Shown here in pieces: positions 42,253 to 50,749 of a DNA stretch of 64,000 nt. Source of the stretch: Curtobacterium sp. ZW137 (GTDB lineage Bacteria; Actinomycetota; Actinomycetes; Actinomycetales; Microbacteriaceae); the NCBI RefSeq assembly GCF_003762905.1, contig NZ_RJKS01000001.1, positions 310,001-374,000 of the forward strand, given 5' to 3'. Under the pieces are notes generated by a model. It searched no databases. It was not told the DNA's origin and was given only the letters and a program-made list of their open reading frames with translations. The stretch's first letter is position 1. Each line of letters begins with the position of its first letter. The position numbers were made by a program, and so were the translations under genes.

Positions 42253-43692
42253 TCACGCGACGCTGCGCAGCGCGGCCGCCGGGCGCAGTCGGGATGCGCG
42301 CCACCCGCCGAAGGCGCCGGCGAGTGATCCGCCGAGGACGGAGAGCCCGACGGCGACGAGGACGATCCCCGCCGTGATCGGGATCTGCAGGACGATGTCG
42401 CTCGCCACGCTCGACGACGCGGCTGCCCCCGGACCACCGGCACCGGCACCGCCGCCCGCCGTCGTGGAGGCGGTGGAGAGCGTCGGGGCGATGACGTTGA
42501 CGACGATGATCCCGATGATCCCCGCCGCCGCACCGATCGCGCCGCCGATGAGCCCGGTCACCATCGACTCGCCGGCGACCTGCCGCACGATCCGGCCGTT
42601 CGACCACCCGATCGCCTTCAGCGTGCCGAACTCCCGCGTGCGCCGGGTCACACCGGACACGGTGAACAGGATCGCGATCGCGAACGCCGCCGCGAGGACG
42701 AGCAGGGACAACCAGGTCCCGAGGTTCGACAGCAGGTTCGACACCGTCGCCAGCGACCCGGAGATGCTCGACGCGAGGTCGGCCTGCGTGGAGACCGTCG
42801 CCTTCGGCAGCGCCGTCTCGATGGCGGCCTTGACGGTGCTGACGTCGGACGCCGAGGTCGCGGCGACGGAGATGTCGCTGATCTTCCCCGTCAGACCGGA
42901 GAGCGCCTGGGCGGTGTCGAGCGGGATGTAGGTGTCGGTCGCGGTGGCGGAGTCCGACGAGGTCGACGCCACGATGCCGACGACGCTGAACGTGGTGCCG
43001 CCGATGTCGAGCGTGTCACCCACGTCGAGGTCGGCACCGGTGGCGTAGGTGCTGTCGAGCACGACCACGTCCTCGCCGTCGTCGCTCGACTTCAGGTACC
43101 GGCCACCGGAGAGCTCCGTCGAGGACATCGGACCGACCGTCGTCGCGGCGGTGGAGATGCCCGTCACCGTGAAGGAGTCGACGCTGAAGGCGCTGTCCCC
43201 GGTCCCGGACGCCGACGGAGCCGCGGTCGACCCGGACGACGGTGCGGCCGTCGAGCCGGACGTCGGCGCCTTCCCGATCGACCCGGAGAACGCGCTGTTC
43301 TGCAGCGACAGCGTCGCGGTCGCCGCGCTGACCCCGTCGATCGCCTCGACCTTCGTCAGTGCACTCGCGCTGTACGTCGCGGTGCCCATCGCCGCGGAGA
43401 GCGTGCTCTTCGCCACGCTCGTGTCCCCGCTGGAGTCGTCGGTCGACCCGTCGCCGGACCCGAAGTCGAACTGCTGCGGCCCGCCGGAACCGGCCGTCGC
43501 CGCCTGCGTGACGGTGATGTCGGTCCCGACGCCGTACACGGACTCGAGCGCGGTGGACTGGGCCTTCGCAACGCCGGCGGAGAACCCGCTGACGACGATG
43601 ACGAGCGCGATCGCGAGGGCCATGCCCAGCGCGATGACGACGCTCTGCTTCTTCCTGTTGACGAGTTCTCGTCGGAGGTACGCGAGGAACAT
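42253..43692 (-). CDS. FtsX/MacB-type ABC transporter permease without adjacent ATPase
   Basis: 479-residue permease: one N-terminal TM (VVIALGMALAIALVIVVSGF), a large extracytoplasmic domain (about 45-325) and three C-terminal TMs with the FtsX-like VTRRTREFGTLKAIGWSNGR. The external domain contains two Ser/Thr/Gly/Ala-rich disordered stretches. Partners normally include a LolD-type ATPase, but none is adjacent; the only LolD-like sequence in the window is the decayed fragment at 59494. GGGAG precedes the ATG. Confidence 0.88.
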   Translation of the reverse strand: MFLAYLRRELVNRKKQSVVIALGMALAIALVIVVSGFSAGVAKAQSTALESVYGVGTDITVTQAATAGSGGPQQFDFGSGDGSTDDSSGDTSVAKSTLSAAMGTATYSASALTKVEAIDGVSAATATLSLQNSAFSGSIGKAPTSGSTAAPSSGSTAAPSASGTGDSAFSVDSFTVTGISTAATTVGPMSSTELSGGRYLKSSDDGEDVVVLDSTYATGADLDVGDTLDIGGTTFSVVGIVASTSSDSATATDTYIPLDTAQALSGLTGKISDISVAATSASDVSTVKAAIETALPKATVSTQADLASSISGSLATVSNLLSNLGTWLSLLVLAAAFAIAILFTVSGVTRRTREFGTLKAIGWSNGRIVRQVAGESMVTGLIGGAIGAAAGIIGIIVVNVIAPTLSTASTTAGGGAGAGGPGAAASSSVASDIVLQIPITAGIVLVAVGLSVLGGSLAGAFGGWRASRLRPAAALRSVA

Positions 43693-43776
43693 CTGGACTC
43701 CCGGTTCGGTGGGTCGGCGGATGCCCGACGCTACGAACGGGGACGTGCAGCGACCCGGCAGCCGCCGGAGGACCGC

Positions 43777-44826
43777 CTAAGAGCGACCGAGCGTCGGGTC
43801 GACCAGCACCTTGGTCTCCTTGCTCGTCCCGCTCCCGAGGTCCCGGAGCACGGCCTCGAGCCCGTCCAGTCCGACGGTGGCGGTGTGCAGCACGTCGACG
43901 TCGACCGCGCCCGACGCGATCGCCGCCATCGCCCCGACGAAGTCCTCGTGGGTGTAGGCGAGCGAGCCGATCACGGTCAGCTGCCGGCTCTGCCAGTCGC
44001 CGTAGCTCACCTCGGAGGTCGTCATCGGGTACCCGAGCAGCGCGAGCGTGCCGCCCCGACGAACCAGCTCCGCGGACGCCTGGAACAGCGTCGGCGCTCC
44101 GGTGCACTCGTAGAGGACGTCGGCCCCGAGCCCGTCGCTGACGCGCTGCAGGTGCGCGCGGAAGTCGTCGCCGGGCGCGAAGACCGCATCGAAGCCGAGC
44201 GCCGTCGCGGTGGCGCGGCGAGCTGCGTTCGGCTCGACGACGATCACGGTGCGGGCCCCGGCATGCCGCGCGTGCTGGGCGGTGAGCAGACCGATCGGAC
44301 CGGCGCCCTGCACGACCACGACGGCACCGAGTCGCTGTCCCGCGCGGCGGACGGCGTGGAACGTGACGGTGGTCGGCTCGACGAGGCCGGCCTGCTCGTC
44401 CGTGAGCCCGTCGAGCAGCGGCTGCACGCGGCGCTCCGAGACGACGACCTCGGTCGCGAACGCCCCGTGTGCCGGAGCGTCCGGGTCGATGCCGTTCGCC
44501 TCCTGGTACACGAGCTCGCACTGGTCCGTCTGGCCGGCGCGGCAGTACGCGCAGCGCCCGCACGCGGGACCGACGCTCGCGACGACGCGCTGCCCGACCT
44601 GGATGGTCGAGACGCCCTCACCGACGGCGGTGACCGTGCCGGTCCACTCGTGCCCGAAGACCGCGGGCGGCAGGAACTCCGGCGCCTGGAAACCGTGCAC
44701 GTCCGTCCCGCAGACGCCGACGTAGCGCACCCGGACGACGACCCGGCCCACTGGTGGAGCAGCGACCTCCTCGTGGTCGACGGTCAGGGTGTCGGGTTCG
44801 ACGACGTGGGCGTACGTGGCGGTCAT
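43777..44826 (-). CDS. Zinc-dependent alcohol dehydrogenase
   Basis: 349-residue medium-chain dehydrogenase. Catalytic zinc ligands in GVCGTDVHGF and GHEWTG; structural zinc cysteines in ACGRCAYCRAGQTDQC; nucleotide motif GAGPIGLLTAQ. Likely a sorbitol/threonine-dehydrogenase-type polyol or alcohol dehydrogenase. ATG is preceded by TACTGT and six bases, so probably leaderless. Confidence 0.92.
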   Translation of the reverse strand: MTATYAHVVEPDTLTVDHEEVAAPPVGRVVVRVRYVGVCGTDVHGFQAPEFLPPAVFGHEWTGTVTAVGEGVSTIQVGQRVVASVGPACGRCAYCRAGQTDQCELVYQEANGIDPDAPAHGAFATEVVVSERRVQPLLDGLTDEQAGLVEPTTVTFHAVRRAGQRLGAVVVVQGAGPIGLLTAQHARHAGARTVIVVEPNAARRATATALGFDAVFAPGDDFRAHLQRVSDGLGADVLYECTGAPTLFQASAELVRRGGTLALLGYPMTTSEVSYGDWQSRQLTVIGSLAYTHEDFVGAMAAIASGAVDVDVLHTATVGLDGLEAVLRDLGSGTSKETKVLVDPTLGRS

Positions 44827-44876
44827 ACCGCCACAGTAATCCGACAGGCGTCGTGTAGTCCGCGGACGGCGACGGC

Positions 44877-44918
44877 GGACGGGAGGCACGGGGCGGGCCC
44901 GACCCGTGCCTCCCGTCC
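44877..44918. terminator. GGGAGGC-family hairpin in a divergent gap
   Basis: Perfect 16-bp arms GGACGGGAGGCACGGG (44877-44892) / CCCGTGCCTCCCGTCC (44903-44918), 10-nt loop. It lies upstream of both divergent genes, where no transcript needs to end, and its right arm is only 11 bp before the -10 box of the plus-strand gene. Confidence 0.7.
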
Positions 44919-44941
44919 GGTTGATGGCTAGGTTCAGGGCC

Positions 44942-45778
44942 ATGGATGCAACGCAGCAGACCGTCACCACCCCCGACGGCACCGCGATCGCGGTGACCCG
45001 CCGCCACGGCGGCGGCCAGGCCGTCGTGTTCCTGCACGCCGGGGTCGCCGACCGCAGGTCGTGGGACGCGGTCGCCGCGCTCCTCGACGACGACGACCTC
45101 GACCTGGTCGCCTACGACCGCCGTGGGTACGGCGAGACACCCGCCGCTGACGACCCGGCCTCGTTCACGCACGCGGCGGACCTGCTCACGGTCCTCGACG
45201 CACTCGGGCTCGACCGGGTGTTCCTGGTCGGGAACTCGATGGGCGGGGCGCTCGCGCTCGACGCGGCGCTGCTCCTGCCCGAGCAGGTCACCGGGCTGCT
45301 GCTCATCGGCGCCGGGGTGTCCGGCATGACCGACGACGACACCCCGTTCGACTGGGAGCTCGACCCCGCGACGGAGCCCCTGCTCGACCGCGCCGAGGAC
45401 GCCTCCGCGGACGTCGAGGCGCGGATCGCCGCCCTCGCGCACCTGTGGCTCGACGGGCCCGTCGCACCCGAGGGACGCGTCGGCGGCGCGCCCAGGGAGT
45501 TGTTCGCGGACATGAACCGGCGGATCCTCGAGGTGGGCGCGCCGGACTCCGCGGGGGACAACGGCATCGAGGCCTGGACGCGACTCGGCGAGGTGTCCGC
45601 CCCGGTGACGTGCACGTGGGGCGACCTCGACATCCCCGCGGACCTGCCGTTCTACGCGGAGATCGCGCGGCGGCTCGACCAAGGGCCGGCGCGGGTGCTC
45701 CCCGGCGTGGCGCACCTACCGGGGCTCGAGCAGCCCGACCTCGTCGCGGGCCTGGTGCGGGACACGCTGCCGCGCTGA
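44942..45778 (+). CDS. Alpha/beta hydrolase
   Basis: 278-residue hydrolase: VVFLHAGVADRRSW, YDRRGYGET, nucleophile GNSMGGALA, acid near GDLDIPADLP and histidine in GVAHLPGLEQP. Substrate unknown. ATG 44942 has TAGGTT seven bases upstream, a leaderless arrangement; ATG codons at 44906 and 44924 in frame would fall inside the hairpin or before the promoter. Confidence 0.88.
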   Translation: MDATQQTVTTPDGTAIAVTRRHGGGQAVVFLHAGVADRRSWDAVAALLDDDDLDLVAYDRRGYGETPAADDPASFTHAADLLTVLDALGLDRVFLVGNSMGGALALDAALLLPEQVTGLLLIGAGVSGMTDDDTPFDWELDPATEPLLDRAEDASADVEARIAALAHLWLDGPVAPEGRVGGAPRELFADMNRRILEVGAPDSAGDNGIEAWTRLGEVSAPVTCTWGDLDIPADLPFYAEIARRLDQGPARVLPGVAHLPGLEQPDLVAGLVRDTLPR

Positions 45779-45823
45779 CGCGACGACGACCCACGCCGCG
45801 GCGCGGGCCGTAGGGTCGTGGGC

Positions 45824-46621
45824 GTGACTGTGACGATCGCGGGCTGCGGCGACCTCGGCATCGAGACGGGGCTGCGGTTCGCGGCGGCGGGGCACCGGGT
45901 GGTGGGGCTGCGGCGTCGCGCCGAGCTGGTCCCGGCGCCGATCGAGGGCCGTGCCGCGGATCTCCGGGGTTCCGTCCCGCCGATCGACGCGGACACCTCG
46001 GTGCTCGTCGTCGCGCTCGCCGCGGGGTCGCGCGACGTCGAGGAGTACCGCGCGACCTACGTCGACGGGCTCCGGAACGTGCTCGACGGGGTCGATGCGG
46101 CCGGAGCGTCGCCGCGGGTGCTCCTCGTCTCGTCCACCTCGGCGACCGGCGGCAGTGGGACCGGGGACGTGCTGCTCGAGGCCGAAGCGTTGCTGCGCTC
46201 GCGGGTGCCGAGTGGCACCGTCGTGCGCCTGTCCGGGATCTACGGACCTGGTCGCACCCGACTCGTCGACCAGGTGCGGACCGGGACCGCGGTGCTCGCG
46301 CCGACACCGGACGGCTCCCGGATGACCAACCGGATCCACCGCGACGACGCTGCTGCCGTGCTCGTGCACCTCGCGTCGTTGGACGACCTGCCGCCGCTCG
46401 TGATCGGCACGGACGACCAGCCCGTCCGGCTCGACGAGGTGTACCGGTTCCTGGCCGCCTCGCTCGGGGTGTCGCTCGAGGTCGCACCAGCAGCGAGCGT
46501 GGGTGGCGGTGTGCCCCTGTCGAACGCGGTGCTGCGGTCGACCGGGTTCACGTTCACGTACCCGACGTACCGCGAGGGCTACCGTGCCGTGCTCGCCGGG
46601 GAGGGCGTCCGCCACCGGTGA
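45824..46621 (+). CDS. NAD-dependent epimerase/dehydratase-like protein
   Basis: 265-residue extended-SDR protein similar to YeeZ-type epimerases: VTIAGCGDLGIETGLRFAAAGH is the nucleotide motif, VLLVSSTSATGGS the strand 5 region, RLSGIYGPGRTRLVDQV the conserved GIYG segment. The canonical YxxxK is not evident. Of three closely spaced GTGs, 45824 lies seven bases after TAGGGT and is preferred. Its 3' end overlaps the convergent TetR gene by 68 bp. Confidence 0.82.
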   Translation: MTVTIAGCGDLGIETGLRFAAAGHRVVGLRRRAELVPAPIEGRAADLRGSVPPIDADTSVLVVALAAGSRDVEEYRATYVDGLRNVLDGVDAAGASPRVLLVSSTSATGGSGTGDVLLEAEALLRSRVPSGTVVRLSGIYGPGRTRLVDQVRTGTAVLAPTPDGSRMTNRIHRDDAAAVLVHLASLDDLPPLVIGTDDQPVRLDEVYRFLAASLGVSLEVAPAASVGGGVPLSNAVLRSTGFTFTYPTYREGYRAVLAGEGVRHR

Positions 46622-47168
46622 TGAGCGCCGCGGCGACCGCGCGGGCGACCGCCGTGTCGTAGCCGGGGTCGCGCAGGCGCATCGCCAGCGTGCCGGAGAC
46701 GACGAGCGTCAGCTGCTCGCCGACCGCGGCGGCCCGGTCACCGACCAGCGGCGAGGCGAGCGTGGTCAGGCGCGTCCGCAGCCCCGACGTCTCGGTGTCG
46801 AGCACCGCGCGGATCTCGGCGGGAGCGTCGGCGTACTCCGAGGCCGTGCCGAGGAACGCGCACCACCGGGAGGCGTCGGACCGGGTGCGGAAGGCGTCGA
46901 GCGCGTCGAAGACGGCCAGCAGCCGCTCGAGCGGGTCGGTCCGGTGCGCGACCGCGGCGGCCCAGGTGTCCTCCCAGTCCCGGTGCCGGCGCGCCAGTGT
47001 CGCGGCCACCAGGGACTCCTTGCTCGCGTACCCCCGGTACAGCGTGGCCGAGGAGATCCCGGCGCGCTCGAGGACGGCGTCCACGGAGGTCGCCGCGATG
47101 CCGTGGGCGAAGAAGAGCTCCTCCGCGGCGTCGAGCAGCTTCTGCTCCGTCCCTGAACGCATGGCCAT
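46554..47168 (-). CDS. TetR-family transcriptional regulator
   Basis: 204-residue repressor: HTH LLDAAEELFFAHGIAATSVD ... LERAGISSATLYRGYASKESL in the first 50 residues, ligand-binding helices after. Divergent from the MFS gene, whose start overlaps the palindrome AAACGATCGTTT, so it probably represses that exporter. ATG is six bases after TAGGGT on its strand. Confidence 0.92.
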   Translation of the reverse strand: MAMRSGTEQKLLDAAEELFFAHGIAATSVDAVLERAGISSATLYRGYASKESLVAATLARRHRDWEDTWAAAVAHRTDPLERLLAVFDALDAFRTRSDASRWCAFLGTASEYADAPAEIRAVLDTETSGLRTRLTTLASPLVGDRAAAVGEQLTLVVSGTLAMRLRDPGYDTAVARAVAAALITGGGRPPRRARHGSPRGTSGT

Positions 47169-47174
47169 ACCAGC

Positions 47175-47206
47175 ACCCTAGACTCCGAAAAGTGAAACGA
47201 TCGTTT
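47175..47206. promoter_or_regulatory. Overlapping divergent -10 boxes and TetR operator
   Basis: TAGACT (47179-47184, plus) and TAGGGT (47180-47175, minus) share two base pairs. The palindrome AAACGATCGTTT (47195-47206) begins one base past the GTG codon of the MFS gene, suited to block both transcription and translation initiation. Confidence 0.65.
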
Positions 47207-48361
47207 TTGTTCGTGCCGGCGGCCACAGCGCTCATCGCCGTGACGTACGGACTCGTCCGCCTCGCGTACGGCCTGGTGCTGCCGGACGTGCAGGGGGATC
47301 TGCACCTCGGCTCGACCGGGGCCGGGTGGATCTCCGCCGGCGCCTCGGTCATGTACTGCGTCGGCGCGGTCGTCGGGTTCCTCCTCGCGTCCCGGTACCC
47401 GCGATCGCTCGTGGTGCTCGCGGCGGCCACGGCGGGCATCGGGTCGGCCGGGGTCGCCGCGAGCGGGAACAGCGCCGTGTTCGGGGCCGCCGCGGTGCTC
47501 GCGTCCGCGGGTGCCGGGCTCGCCTCGCCGGCACTCGTCCGCCTCGTCGTCCGCAACACCCGCGCCGATGCGGTCGCCCGGACGCAGTCGATCGTCAACG
47601 CGGGGACCGGGCCGGGGCTCGTCGTGGCGGGCGTCCTCGCGCTCGTGCTGCTGCCGGAGTGGCGGACCGCGTGGGTGATCAGCGCCGTGTGCGCGTTCCT
47701 GGCCGGCGCGGCGGTGCTGTGGTCGGACCGCGCAGCGCCGGGCGCGCCGAGCGAGCGGCCGTCCCTGCCGTCCGGCGACTGGTGGTCGCGGCACCGCGGA
47801 CTCCTCCTCGGGGCGCTCCTGCTCGGCGCCGGGTCCGCCGCCGTCTGGAACTCCGGCCGCGCGGTGCTGATCGCGAGCGGTGCCGACCGCACCACCTCGG
47901 TGCTGGCCTGGATCGCGCTGGGTCTCGGTGGCGCCGCCGTGATCGTGACGGAGCGGTGGATCGGTCGGCGGTCGCCGTCGCGGGCGTGGGCCGTCACCGC
48001 GCTCGGCGTGGTGGTCGGCACCCTCGCGCTCGGCGTCGCACCCGCGGTGGTCCCCGTCGCGCTCGTGGCGTGCGTGCTGTTCGGCTGGGGCTACACGGCC
48101 GCCACCGGGGCGTTGATCGCCTGGACGAGCGAACTCGACCAGGAGCACGCGCCGTCGGGCACCTCGATGCTGTTCGTCACCCTCGTGCTCGGGCAGGCAC
48201 TGGGCGCCGCCGCTGCCGGCGTCGTCGTGGACACCGCGGGCTACGGGGTGATGTTCGTCCTCGCCGCGGCGGTCACCACGGCGGGAGTGGTGGTCCCGAC
48301 CCTCGCCACGCGCCGGGCACACCCGACGCGACGAGCGGTACGGCAGGATGGTCTCCCGTGA
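47192..48361 (+). CDS. MFS transporter
   Basis: 389-residue transporter with 12 predicted helices, starting KRSFLFVPAATALIAVTYG. No strict MFS loop motif (the TM2-3 loop reads ASRYPRSLVV). The TetR neighbour suggests export of a toxic or signalling compound. GTG 47192 lies seven bases after TAGACT, so the mRNA is probably leaderless. Confidence 0.87.
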   Translation: MKRSFLFVPAATALIAVTYGLVRLAYGLVLPDVQGDLHLGSTGAGWISAGASVMYCVGAVVGFLLASRYPRSLVVLAAATAGIGSAGVAASGNSAVFGAAAVLASAGAGLASPALVRLVVRNTRADAVARTQSIVNAGTGPGLVVAGVLALVLLPEWRTAWVISAVCAFLAGAAVLWSDRAAPGAPSERPSLPSGDWWSRHRGLLLGALLLGAGSAAVWNSGRAVLIASGADRTTSVLAWIALGLGGAAVIVTERWIGRRSPSRAWAVTALGVVVGTLALGVAPAVVPVALVACVLFGWGYTAATGALIAWTSELDQEHAPSGTSMLFVTLVLGQALGAAAAGVVVDTAGYGVMFVLAAAVTTAGVVVPTLATRRAHPTRRAVRQDGLP

Positions 48362-48579
48362 ACGGACAACCCCAGCAGCCGAAGTGGCGGACCACGTGGT
48401 CGACGATCCAGGTCGGCGTGCTGTCCGCCGCCGTGATCACCTGCATCGTGCTGCTCGTCGTCGGCGACCGCACGCTGGCCCGCGTGTGGGCGGTCGCGCT
48501 CGTCTTCTTCGGGATCGCGCTCCTCGGGCACATCGCGTTCCTGCTGTACACCCGGCACACGGAACGCGACCGGCCCTGA
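48358..48579 (+). CDS. Small membrane protein of unknown function
   Basis: 73 residues, two hydrophobic segments (TIQVGVLSAAVITCIVLLVV and VWAVALVFFGIALLGHIAFLLY) with a basic/acidic tail. GTG overlaps the MFS stop by 4 bases, so it is cotranscribed. No family recognised. Confidence 0.65.
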   Translation: MNGQPQQPKWRTTWSTIQVGVLSAAVITCIVLLVVGDRTLARVWAVALVFFGIALLGHIAFLLYTRHTERDRP

Positions 48580-48613
48580 ACCGGGACCGGCCGCGCTCGG
48601 ACGTGGTTCGCGG

Positions 48614-49513
48614 TCAGGGTGTGACCATGCCGCCGTTCACGTTGAGCGTCTCACCCGCGACGTAACTCGATTCCTGCGACGCCAGGAAGACGTACGCCGG
48701 TGCGAGCTCCGCCGGCTGCCCGGCGCGGCCCATCGGCGACTCGCTGCTGCCGAACTCGGGCAGCGACTCCGGGTCGACGCCGCCGGTGACCTGCAGCACC
48801 GACCAGGTCGGTCCCGGGGCGACGACGTTCACGCGGATGCCGCGCTCGACGAGCAGCTGTGAGAGCCCCTTCGAGAGGTTGTTGATCGCGCCCTTCGTCG
48901 CCGCGTAGTCGAGGCGGTCCGGGGCGGGCTTGTACGCCTCCATCGACGCGGTCGTGGTGATCGTCGCCCCCGGGTGCAGGTGGGGCAGTGCCGCCTTCAC
49001 GAGTCGGAACAGGGCGAACACGTTGACGTCGAACGTCTCCTCGAACTGCTCGTCGGTGACGTCGAGCACGTCCGGTTGCCAGCGCTGCTTGCCGGCGACG
49101 CTGACCACGGCGTCGATCCCGCCGAGCCCGGCCACGGCCTCCTCGACGAGCCGTCCCGCGTAGGAGCGATCCCGCAGGTCGCCGGGGATCGCGACCGCCG
49201 TGCGTCCGGCCGCGCGGATCTGTTCGATGACGTGGTCGGCGTCCTCCTGCTCGTCCGGCAGGTAGGCGAGCGCCACGTCGGCGCCCTCACGGGCGAACGC
49301 GATGGCGACGGCGCCGCCGATCCCGGAGTCCGCCCCGGTGATCAGGGCCTTCCGGCCGGCGAGCCGGCCGGTCCCGCGGTAGCTCGACTCGCCGAGGTCC
49401 GGAACCGGCGTCATCCTGGACTGGAGGCCCGGCTCGGCCTGCGTCTGCGGCTGCGGGCTGACATCGGGGTAGCGCGAGCGGGGGTCGCCGAACTCGTACT
49501 GGTCGGTGGGCAT
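48614..49513 (-). CDS. SDR family oxidoreductase (YghA/GsiB-like, N-terminally extended)
   Basis: 299-residue short-chain dehydrogenase with the extended N-terminus (QAEPGLQSRMTPVPDLGE) of the general-stress YghA group. TGADSGIGGA cofactor motif, catalytic serine in TTTASMEAY, YAATKGA, and NGGMVTP at the C-terminus. GGAGG is seven bases before ATG. Confidence 0.92.
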   Translation of the reverse strand: MPTDQYEFGDPRSRYPDVSPQPQTQAEPGLQSRMTPVPDLGESSYRGTGRLAGRKALITGADSGIGGAVAIAFAREGADVALAYLPDEQEDADHVIEQIRAAGRTAVAIPGDLRDRSYAGRLVEEAVAGLGGIDAVVSVAGKQRWQPDVLDVTDEQFEETFDVNVFALFRLVKAALPHLHPGATITTTASMEAYKPAPDRLDYAATKGAINNLSKGLSQLLVERGIRVNVVAPGPTWSVLQVTGGVDPESLPEFGSSESPMGRAGQPAELAPAYVFLASQESSYVAGETLNVNGGMVTP

Positions 49514-49602
49514 CAGTTGGCCTCCAATTCGTTCGACGCCCAGCGAACCCGGGTGGCCCTCGGAACACGTCCAGCGAGGTCGGCGCCGCGGGGGAGTAGG
49601 CA

Positions 49603-49646
49603 AAAGCGACAGTGCTCGGCGCTGGACCGACGAGCACTGTCGCTTT
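49603..49646 (-). terminator. Terminator of the sugar importer operon
   Basis: Perfect 16-bp inverted repeat AAAGCGACAGTGCTCG / CGAGCACTGTCGCTTT with a 12-nt loop; on the minus strand it is followed by a short T run. It lies just past the last Gfo/Idh gene. Confidence 0.85.
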
Positions 49647-49689
49647 CGTGGACCTGATCAGCCAGAACCGGGGTCGTCCGGAACCGGGG

Positions 49690-50709
49690 TCAGGCGGAGA
49701 CGGGGTCGACCTGCAGCACCGAGGCGATGCTGCCCGCGCGGGCGCCCTCGTACGCGGCGAGGATCATGCCGAGCACCGCGATGCCCTCACGCTCGGTGTG
49801 GATCGGTCGGGTGCCGTCCCGGAGGCACGCCCCGAACGCGCCGATCTCCGCCGCGAAGGTGTCGACCTCCTCGAACGTGACGGTCTCGCTGGTGCCGTCG
49901 AGCAGGTCCCACCGCAGGGTGGTGCCGTCGCTCGTCAGGGACCCGAGCTCCCCGACGACGCTGAACCGTTCCGTCCCGGCGGCCGGCTCGTAGGCCCAGC
50001 TCGTGACGAGCTGGCCGACGGCGCCGTTGTCGAAGCGGAACAGCGCCTGCGCGGAGTCCTCGCCCTCCATGAACGTCAGACGGTGCGTGGAGAGCATCGC
50101 GGTTGCCTGCACCGGGACGCCGCCGGCGAGGTGCATCATCAGGTAGCTGGGGTGGTAGCCGGTGTCGATGAGCTCCCCGCCGCCGCTCGTCGACGCGTGT
50201 GCACGCCAGCCCATGTTCGTCGGGTCGAAGTGGTTGCGGAAGCTGTCCGTGGTGCGGACCTCGTACACGGTGCCGAGCGCGCCGCTGTCGATGAGTTCCT
50301 TGGCGCGGGCGACGGCGGGCATGAACAGCTGGTTGTGGGCGCACATCAGGGTGACGCCGGCCTCGGCGATCGCGGCCTGCACGTCGCGTGCTTCCTCCGG
50401 GGTGAGGCAGAGGGGCTTCTCGCAGAGGACGTGCTTGCCGGCCTGCGCCGCGGCGACGATGGCGTCGCGGTGCAGGTGGTGCGGCAGGCAGATGTCGACG
50501 GCGTCGATGTCGGCGCGCTCGAGCATCTCCCGGTAGTCGGTGAAGGACGGCACGCCGAGCTCCTCGCCGCGTGCGGACGCGGTGGCCTCGAAGGCGTCCG
50601 CCACCGCGGTGATGCGGATCAGGTCCGGGTGCTGGGCGTACCCGTTGATGTGGACGGTGGCGATCCCGCCGCCGCCGATGAGTCCGACGCGGATGGTGTC
50701 GGTGGACAT
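49690..50709 (-). CDS. Gfo/Idh/MocA-family oxidoreductase
   Basis: 339-residue NAD(P)-dependent dehydrogenase of sugars or inositols. RVGLIGGGGIATVHINGY nucleotide motif, GKHVLCEKPLCLTPEEA with the catalytic lysine, and DTGYHPSYLMMHL in the C-terminal domain carrying the conserved histidine. Last gene of the importer operon; probably oxidises the imported sugar. GGAGTCACC precedes ATG. Confidence 0.93.
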   Translation of the reverse strand: MSTDTIRVGLIGGGGIATVHINGYAQHPDLIRITAVADAFEATASARGEELGVPSFTDYREMLERADIDAVDICLPHHLHRDAIVAAAQAGKHVLCEKPLCLTPEEARDVQAAIAEAGVTLMCAHNQLFMPAVARAKELIDSGALGTVYEVRTTDSFRNHFDPTNMGWRAHASTSGGGELIDTGYHPSYLMMHLAGGVPVQATAMLSTHRLTFMEGEDSAQALFRFDNGAVGQLVTSWAYEPAAGTERFSVVGELGSLTSDGTTLRWDLLDGTSETVTFEEVDTFAAEIGAFGACLRDGTRPIHTEREGIAVLGMILAAYEGARAGSIASVLQVDPVSA

Positions 50710-50749
50710 GGTGACTCCTGTTGGTGCTGGGGGGCGTACTGGTGGTCGG

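Noticed and set aside
39179-42931. 1250-codon open frame on the plus strand
   Set aside because: Spans four well-supported minus-strand genes and their gaps; an antisense artefact of GC-rich third positions.
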